This document shows, piece by piece, positions 57,437 through 64,000 of a stretch of DNA of 64,000 bases. Each line of letters opens with the position of its first letter. The first letter of the stretch is position 1. The stretch lies in contig NC_054866.1 of the NCBI RefSeq assembly GCF_018320785.1, positions 7,132,581 through 7,196,580 of the forward strand, read 5' to 3'. The notes under the pieces were generated by a model. That model made no database searches and was not told where the DNA came from. It saw only the letters and a program-made list of their open reading frames with translations. Source of the DNA: Cheilinus undulatus. Its lineage: Eukaryota > Chordata > Actinopteri > Labriformes > Labridae. A program made the translations under genes and the position numbers.

Positions 57437-59409
57437 CACCAAATATAATACTCTAGGGCTTAAATTTTAAGTCTCTGAATATTTCAATGAGTTTGATGCC
57501 CTATAAAGGGTTAAAGAAAAACATCTTAGTGCCTTAAAATAAGTTAAATTCTGCCTTTAAAGGCCCTGTTTATCACTGAGTTATTGTACTGTACATGACA
57601 GAACAACATGGTTCAAATGTAGCCGTCGTTTTCTCTGACAGTACTGTTCAGTGGTTTTCTGACCCTGCAGTTGAAAAAATGGTTTCTACTTTTTTGTTGG
57701 CTCTATATTTTTATTAGAACTCAGAAAGTGGTGTGAGACAAATAGCAGGGAAGGTGAAACTCCAAACTTCTTTAAAATTATGTTCGACCTAAAAACTGAG
57801 AGGCTGGGAGGCATTAGCAGGTAATCGGAGATGCTCCCTCGGGATGAGTGGAGGGAGCTGGTGGGTAGACCAGTGAAAGATGCTGTCAGTCCCCACATCT
57901 ATGACCTCCACATATTACTCCTCCAACAACTCCACATAAACTAATGACACAAGAACGACACCACAAAAAACAAGAGCTAAGTCCCTGGGGAACCTTTTCC
58001 CATGAGCCAGGAAGGCAAAATACCTCATAATCCTTTTGTTGTCAGATCAGTTTAAGGCCCACATATATCAGCTCCTACAGTCACCCCGTGCCCCATGGCT
58101 CTTGTTCCTCATGACTGATTCGTCTAGAGAAAAAGGGCATTATTGCTCTATAGCTGATAACAAACAGTTAATCTGTAGTGCTTTTTAATAACCATCTGAC
58201 ATTAACTGGAAACAGCTGGCCGTGGTATTTATAGAATGATCTGAAATTTCATTGTATCTGTTATCCAGCTGCTGAGACCGCTTCTGGCAGGCGGCCTGCT
58301 TTACCTTGGAAGCCGTTTCTCCCTCCGTCTCTGTTCCAGCTAAGGCTTGCTTCATCTCGCTCTGCCTTTTGTTGTCTCACAAAAAAGGTTTTCATTGAGT
58401 ATAAAATGAAAACTAGGTTGTTTGGCAGTGATTTTACCGGTATCTGAGAGCTGACCCTGGATAAAGGAGATTGTCTTAATGAAAGGAAGGATTCCTGGAA
58501 CTGAAATCCACCTTAGATTTCATTAGGCTAACTTTACACGCAAACATTCTCACTGTACAGCTTTAAAAAGCATGTCTTTACAAGTTTAATGTGTGTTTTT
58601 TTAACCAGAGGTGAGTGTTTTCTTCAGTTAGAACATGTTAAGTGCATTTGGATCCTTGCATCCATCCTGTCATCAGAGCAGACACCCTTCAGGGTCTCTT
58701 AAAAGCTTTCTGTGTCAAAGAAGTATATTATACGGCCAGTAAGAGGGTTGGTTTGGAAGATCTCCTATAGTTCTCTATCATATTTTTATGGAACATAGTT
58801 TTTTAAAGTGAAATTCCATGTGAAGGTGTATTTCCCACATGTTTCAGCCATGGTAAACAGTTTTATCTGGAAAAATCTGACAAGGTGTCTCAGATAGAAA
58901 CAGAAAGGAGCTTAAGTCTGGTCTTGGATAATCATTAATGGAGTAGTAGAACTTCATGTTGGAATATGGTTGCTGTAAACATGTGAAAACACTGAGATCT
59001 ATGTGTGATTTAAGATTTAGACTGGTAGAAAGTTGTTAACCTCTTTGCTGGCAGGGTTTAGTTTGAGCTGGGCAAATTTAAAATCACAGAGCAGTTCATC
59101 TCAGTCCAGTCTGTTGTTAGCTGATGTCACTTCCTTTACTGAAAGTTAACAGTGAGTTAAATGCTGTTTTGTATTCATTGTAAGGTGAATTTCCCAAATC
59201 TATCAGCCACAGTGCCCTACGTGTCACTGAAGGTATCATAACAGAGAGATTTGTGCCAGAAAACAGTAAATTTAATCCCTAACTTTCTGCACTCTGACTA
59301 GGGTTCACTGTAAGGCCAGGGGGAAGGCTTATTGCTGGAGTACTTATCTATTTTTCACTTTAACCAGAGCAGGAACAAACACCTGCTGAAATTGTGTTTT
59401 AATCCATAT
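57437..59409. other. intergenic, no gene recognised
   Basis: About 2 kb with no recognised repeats or exons. The stretch 58220-58560 has balanced composition and could be a conserved element, but there is no direct evidence. Confidence 0.35.
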
Positions 59410-60033
59410 TTCAGAATCAGAATCTTTTTATTGTTTTATTGCTCTGGGATATGTGCTGTTTAGCAGTCTGTTAGTTTTGGTTCTTATTGTCCTGAACCAT
59501 CTTCCTGAGGGTAGCAGCTGGAACAGATGATGTGCTGGGTGGGATGAGTCTTTCAGGATGCCCAGGGCCTTCCTGTGGCAGCGGGACCTGAACAGCTCCT
59601 CTAAGGAGAGGAGAGCACAGCAAGTGATTTTCTGTGCTGTGCTGATGACCCTCTGGAGAGCTGTCTTCTACTGAGCAGTGCAGCTGGAAAACCCCACTGG
59701 GATGCAGTATGCCAGTACATTTTCAACGGAGCATCTGTAAAAGGGCACCAGCAGCTCCTTGGCCAGGGCGTTGCTCTTCAGGACCCTCAGGAAGTGAAGT
59801 TGCTGCTGTGCCTTTTTGATCAGTGCTGTGGTGTTGGTTTTCCAGGTTAGGTCATCATTCAGGTGCAGGCCCAGGATCTTGAAGTCTGAGACCCTCTCCA
59901 CACTCTCAGCCCCGTCAGTGTGTATGGACTGAGGCTATCTGTTTCTCCTGAAGTCCACTATTATTTCTTTAGTCTTAGTTGTGTTGAGGACCAGGTTGTT
60001 GATGCTGCACCATGATGACAGTTTTTTGACCTC
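59410..60033 (-). pseudogene. non-LTR retrotransposon (LINE) reverse-transcriptase relic
   Basis: On the minus strand the end of an ORF2-type protein can be read: KLSSWCSINNLVLNTTKTKE, IIVDFRR, then FKILGLHLNDDLTWKTNTTA, LIKKAQQQLHFLRVLK and LLVPFYRCSVENVLAYC. Stops interrupt it (near 59937 and 59668). These are the thumb and C-terminal segments typical of fish LINE reverse transcriptases. The 5' part is missing, and aataaaaag near 59425 may be the 3' end. The family is not assigned further. Confidence 0.85.
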
Positions 60034-60367
60034 AAAAAACCTCATCCATCCTCATCATCTCACTTTGTCCTTAGTCCTAGATGATTAATAGAAGCAGACA
60101 GTGGCTTTGTCTCTCTCAAAGCAGCAAAAGTTCAATCTCTCCTGTCTGTTAGCGTGCAGTGCTAAAGTGTTGTAAATGATATACACCTCCATTCATGCCA
60201 AGTCTATCACAATAAAAGCCAATGCTTATCATCACTGAAGACTTTTATTTTGAAGTACAACATCAGGAATGGAGTGTTTGCAGCTGAAACTTAAATGGGA
60301 GGAAGAAACATAACTTCACATAACTCAGAAAATGAGATATTAGGAATGCTGAAGAGTTAAATGCAGA
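60034..60367. other. intergenic, nothing recognised
   Basis: No gene or repeat identified between the LINE relic and R1 copy 3. Confidence 0.4.
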
Positions 60368-61091
60368 ACTAGAAAAGCACTCAGAGAGCGCAGACCTCCG
60401 CCATTAGCCCTATCTCCCAATAGTGAAGAATCCTTTAAAAAATTCCTGGATCTGTCCCCATGTACCCCTCACCATGGCATTCGTCAATTACTCCCTCCCC
60501 AGTGTGACTGACACATGGTGAGTATTGGCTTCGCTATGCATGTACTGTCATGGTGGAAGCATTGCCTGCCGGTGCCAACAGATGCACTGACAGTCTCACC
60601 CATGGTCTCACTGGACGACTGGAAGTCATGGCAGAGGGTTAATATTCCTCTATTCCTCCCAGCATTGTGAGTATTCTCGCTACCATTCACTGTCTTTCTC
60701 TCTGTAAGTTCCAACTCGTCTCCTTGACCCAGCATGCGTCTTTCAAACTCTATGAACTCCAAAACTTTGAAAACTTTGAATAGAAACACAGCAAGAACAT
60801 GCTGCTGGGATTGAAGTTATTCATGTCCGCCACCTCCTGGTGTGAAGTGGTAACAGCGCAGACCTCCGCCATCAGCCCTATCTCCCAATAGTGAAGAATC
60901 CTTTAAAAAAATTCCTGGATCCAGACGGTGATCCAGATCAGTCCCAAAATCTAATCAGTTCTTCCTTATGCCATTTCTGACATTTCCTGAAAATTTCATC
61001 AAAATCCGTTTACAACTTTTTGAGTTATGTTGCTAACAAACAAACTAACTAACAAACCCACCCAATCACATAACCTCCTTGGCGAAGGTAA
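60368..61091 (-). mobile_element. Repeat family R1, copy 3 (inverted)
   Basis: It reads, on the minus strand, from attaccttcgccaaggaggt to gagtgcttttctagtt. It shows the internal duplication (gaatttttttaaaggattct then ttcactattgggagataggg) at 60396-60440 and 60850-60915. An open stretch with ERKTVNGSENTHNAGRNRGI then LTLCHDFQSSSETMGETVSA parallels copy 2. Confidence 0.7.
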
Positions 61092-61125
61092 TTAAAGATG
61101 GAACTGAGACTGTTAAGCTTTAAAC

Positions 61126-61453
61126 CAGTGGTTCCCAGCCATTTTTTCCTTGAAGCCCCCTCCCCTACTTGTTTCAAGACAAGCTGAGACCCCCAAGACC
61201 CTAACAAAAAAAAAAATAGTGTCATATTGATGCCAAAAATCATCATCCATTTAATTGTTTCATCAATAAAACCCTAAGGAAATAAATATTCATGTTTTTT
61301 TCTTAACAGATGACCATTGTAGAAACTGTTTATTAAGTGCTTTATCATGACTTACTTAATTTTGACAACCTCAGATCAGACAAAGCCTTGCTCTCCCCCT
61401 GACATCTTTGGCACTCCCCCTTGGGGTCCCAGACCCCAAGTTGGGAACCAGCG
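61126..61453. mobile_element. hAT-like short element with target duplication
   Basis: The left end cagtggttcccagcca and right end aagttgggaaccagcg are inverted repeats; the last bases of the right end are mutated. The flanks ctttaaac (61118-61125) and ctctaaac (61454-61461) form an 8-bp target duplication with one difference. No coding capacity. Confidence 0.8.
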
Positions 61454-62770
61454 CTCTAAACTGTCTGCCTGTAATGACATAAATGTGATTATTTCTCCAG
61501 TGGCCCAAAAAGGAGAGTTGTAACATAGCAGTGCAGCGGATGATTCCTCGATTCAGGTTGTAGCATTTTTCAAAATTGGAAAGGTTGTTTTTCTCGTGAG
61601 TTGGCGTGGCATTGGCACATTTAACCTACACGCCCACACCACCTTTGAGGAAATTAAAAGCAACCAATACTGTGCTGTTTATGTATTTCCAGCCGAGTAC
61701 TTGCATCAAATAATTCCAACAGATTTTAGGGCCTGGGAAACTCTTAACTTTAATAGAGCTCAACAGTGCCTGCCCACATTTTCAAATCCGCCATAGACAT
61801 TTTGTAAAACCCTTATTACAACTCTTTGAATGCATGAACCAAGCTTTAAAAGCTACCTACATACTCGTGACTGTTAAACATTTGATTGGTGCAAAAACAG
61901 CATTTTGCAGATGCTGTCACGCAACAGTAGCAACTCTGAAATTTCTAGTGGAAATGTTCACAGCATTACGGGGTATGAGGTGGACAAGTAGCAAAACAGT
62001 AAAAAGCACTTGAAGCAGTCATACAGCTAGAAAAGTTAGAAAAGCTTTAATCTAGCTCAAGTCCATTCATCGTTTATTTGATTAGGAGTTTTTACCGCAA
62101 ACATTTTTTATTAGTTTTCAGCGAAGCCTTTGTTCTGGTTTTGTCAAAACACAAAATCTGAGAGGTCATCCAAAGCACAGCTCCCTGGACTGAACTGCTT
62201 TCAAAGTCCTGTTCAAAGACTGTTCTGCTGGGTGGATGTTTGTTGTCATGGTTGCTTTATTCCCATGCTGTGTTTGTGGAGTCAGACTCTAACTGCCGCT
62301 CAATGGGTTTATTGGTGAACACAATTTTTCATAGCTTCTTGGCCCTTTCTGCTATTATTGGAAAATTATTAAAGATTATTTCTTTGACTTGAACATGATT
62401 TTTTTTTCATTCCAGCAGCTGTCAACAAGGTCAAGAAAAAACACAACAGCCATAGAAAGGAGTTATATAAGCTCAATTTAGTTTGGACTCTTTTAATACA
62501 AACAGAGGATGGTCTCTGCAGGTCACAGCAGTGCTTTTCTCTTCAACAGACAACAACCTAGCTGTGTCTGTACACACTCACAGAAAACACATGTTGGTGC
62601 AGGCATACCATGCTAAGTGGGTCTAATATTAACAGACTGACTGTCTAATGATTCTGGCCAAGGAGATTTGTTTGAATCCTCCTAAAGTCACGCTACACCC
62701 ACATCTGTGGAATGTCCCGCCGGATGAAGCCGTAACAGATGACCTGGGATGCCTCAGTAGTGAGCGGCAA
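61454..62770. other. intergenic, no gene recognised
   Basis: Unique-looking sequence, no supported features. Confidence 0.4.
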
Positions 62771-62987
62771 GAAAAGAAGAATCTATTCACACCTAACAAT
62801 GAGTAAGGAGACAGCAGTGCATATTTGTCTTTAATATTGATTTATTTGATACATGCATTACCAGTAACTCTATTTGGTTATTTTTCAGCAGCCTCCATGG
62901 TAGAAAAATAAAGCCAATATGGCAGCGCAATAAACTGAGTTTCCCAGAGGCTGGCCGCAGATGCTTGCTCTGCAGACACTGCCTTCT
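62771..62987 (+). repeat. left arm of 217-bp inverted duplication
   Basis: Matches the reverse complement of 63372-63588 along its whole length without gaps. I found a single difference (ggccgcag here against ggctgcag in the reverse complement of the other arm). The spacer is 384 bp. Confidence 0.92.
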
Positions 62988-63266
62988 TCTGGACAGGAAT
63001 GAGGTAATCTGCAGATAAAATGTAGGCTATTTGCTATTTGAAATAAACTTAAAACAAAAAGTAAGGCAATTTGTGTTTAGTGCATTATTTCTTAGTTGTA
63101 ACAATGCTTCTTGGTAATAAATCTTATACCGTTGGAAAGCCTGTTTATTACCCTTTTAAATGATGCCACATTTGTAAGGATCATGCATTTGTGGGATGAG
63201 CACTAGAGCTGAGTATGTGGGTTGCACCCATGAAAAATGTGCCAGATCTTCTCTGCCAATGCCAAA

Positions 63267-63356
63267 CAGCTTATTCTGTCATTGACTCATGTTTGGTGTT
63301 TGGTGGATTGGATGATTGAAGTTTGAAGAAACAAGACATATTGACAATTTAACAAT
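63267..63356 (+). repeat. 90-bp direct repeat, copy 1
   Basis: Nearly identical to 63588-63677 (321 bp away), including tgtttggtgtttggtggatt and aagaaacaagacatattgac. Differences are confined to the first 20 bases. Confidence 0.9.
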
Positions 63357-63371
63357 TGGCAGTGTCTGCAG

Positions 63372-63588
63372 AGAAGGCAGTGTCTGCAGAGCAAGCATCT
63401 GCAGCCAGCCTCTGGGAAACTCAGTTTATTGCGCTGCCATATTGGCTTTATTTTTCTACCATGGAGGCTGCTGAAAAATAACCAAATAGAGTTACTGGTA
63501 ATGCATGTATCAAATAAATCAATATTAAAGACAAATATGCACTGCTGTCTCCTTACTCATTGTTAGGTGTGAATAGATTCTTCTTTTC
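63372..63588 (-). repeat. right arm of 217-bp inverted duplication
   Basis: Inverted copy of 62771-62987. It sits between the two copies of a 90-bp direct repeat, inside Tc1-like element DNA. Confidence 0.92.
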
Positions 63589-63677
63589 AGCTGATTCTGC
63601 CACTGACTCATGTTTGGTGTTTGGTGGATTGGATGATTGAAGTTTGAAGAAACAAGACATATTGACAATTTAACAAT
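63588..63677 (+). repeat. 90-bp direct repeat, copy 2
   Basis: Second copy of 63267-63356. From here the sequence runs straight into the Tc1-like transposase 3' end, so this is the copy in the original context. Confidence 0.9.
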
Positions 63678-63701
63678 CTATTCATTTAACAAACAGGAGC
63701 T

Positions 63702-64000
63702 TCAGTAGTGTGTGGAAGAACCAAACACAGCCACAACAGCCTGGCTCCTCCTCCTCATGCTGGTCACCAGCCTGGTCACACACTGCTGTGGAATGGTATC
63801 CCATTCTTCAACCAGCGTTTGTCGGAAGTCAGCCTACATGGTTGGGTTGGTCACTCTGGCACCAACAGCACACCCAAGCTGATCCCACAAGTGTTCAATG
63901 GGGTTAAGGTCAGGACTGCTGGCAGGACATTCCATCCTCTCCTCTCTCAAGCTCTGGAGGTAGTCTCTGATAAACCCCGCTCTGTGGGGGTGAGCGTTGT
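63702..64000 (-). pseudogene. Tc1-like transposase C-terminal part (incomplete at window edge)
   Basis: The minus strand reads NAHPHRAGFIRDYLQSLREE, then [19 protein letters not shown] (third catalytic residue Glu), GARVTNPTM, a TAG stop, ADFRQTLVEEWDTIPQQC and VAVFGSSTHY before TGA at 63704-63702. The internal TAG makes this copy defective. The rest lies beyond 64000. Confidence 0.88.

Larger units (their letters stand above)
63040..64000 (-). mobile_element. Tc1-like transposon, partial at window end
   Basis: The 3' untranslated part (63055-63245, shared with 49905-50115) and the transposase end (63702-64000) belong together on the minus strand. They are disrupted by the inverted insertion at 63357-63587. 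The 5' half lies beyond the window, and the exact terminus was not defined. Confidence 0.75.

Overview
The window is vertebrate nuclear DNA, almost certainly from a teleost fish. It has spliced genes with GT-AG introns, AATAAA-type poly(A) signals, many decayed Tc1-like transposons of several lineages, hAT-like non-autonomous elements and tRNA-derived SINEs of the kind common in fish. There are no operons, CRISPR arrays or intact RNA genes. Three genes can be read, and all lie in the first 24 kb.

Positions 1-1200 (+ strand) hold the end of rnf7 (RBX2/SAG). Its last coding exon (784-902) encodes the second half of the RING-H2 domain, and the rest of the gene lies before the window. Next on the same strand is a complete grk7 gene (cone opsin kinase) in four coding exons at 5921-6553, 9112-9549, 12236-12507 and 12591-12921. 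They join in frame to 557 residues ending in the prenylation box CVIL. RNF7 and GRK7 are also neighbours in mammals, so this looks like conserved synteny. A complete cox5b gene (cytochrome c oxidase subunit 5B) lies on the - strand, with exons at 23565-23445, 22841-22771, 21924-21825 and 21025-20913, giving 134 residues. Its promoter region (about 23570-23740) carries YY1, CCAAT, GC-box and ETS motifs.

From 24 kb to 64 kb I find no host gene. This stretch is a mosaic of Tc1-like elements (at least four lineages, none intact), hAT-like elements (two with 8-bp target duplications matching at 7 of 8 bases), a three-copy ~0.7-kb repeat of unknown class, a LINE reverse-transcriptase relic, SINEs, GCTA-rich blocks and a large TTCC minisatellite. 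The window ends inside a Tc1-like transposase.

The most interesting points are: a tandem array in cox5b intron 2 whose unit carries a decayed copy of the exon-3 splice acceptor; a 217-bp inverted duplication with one mismatch (62771-62987 / 63372-63588) combined with a 90-bp direct repeat; a cluster of OTX/CRX-type motifs plus a MEF2 motif upstream of grk7; an unusual 15-residue N-terminal extension of grk7; and three perfect 17-19 bp hairpins in non-coding DNA. I see no evidence for a wholly new multi-gene system.
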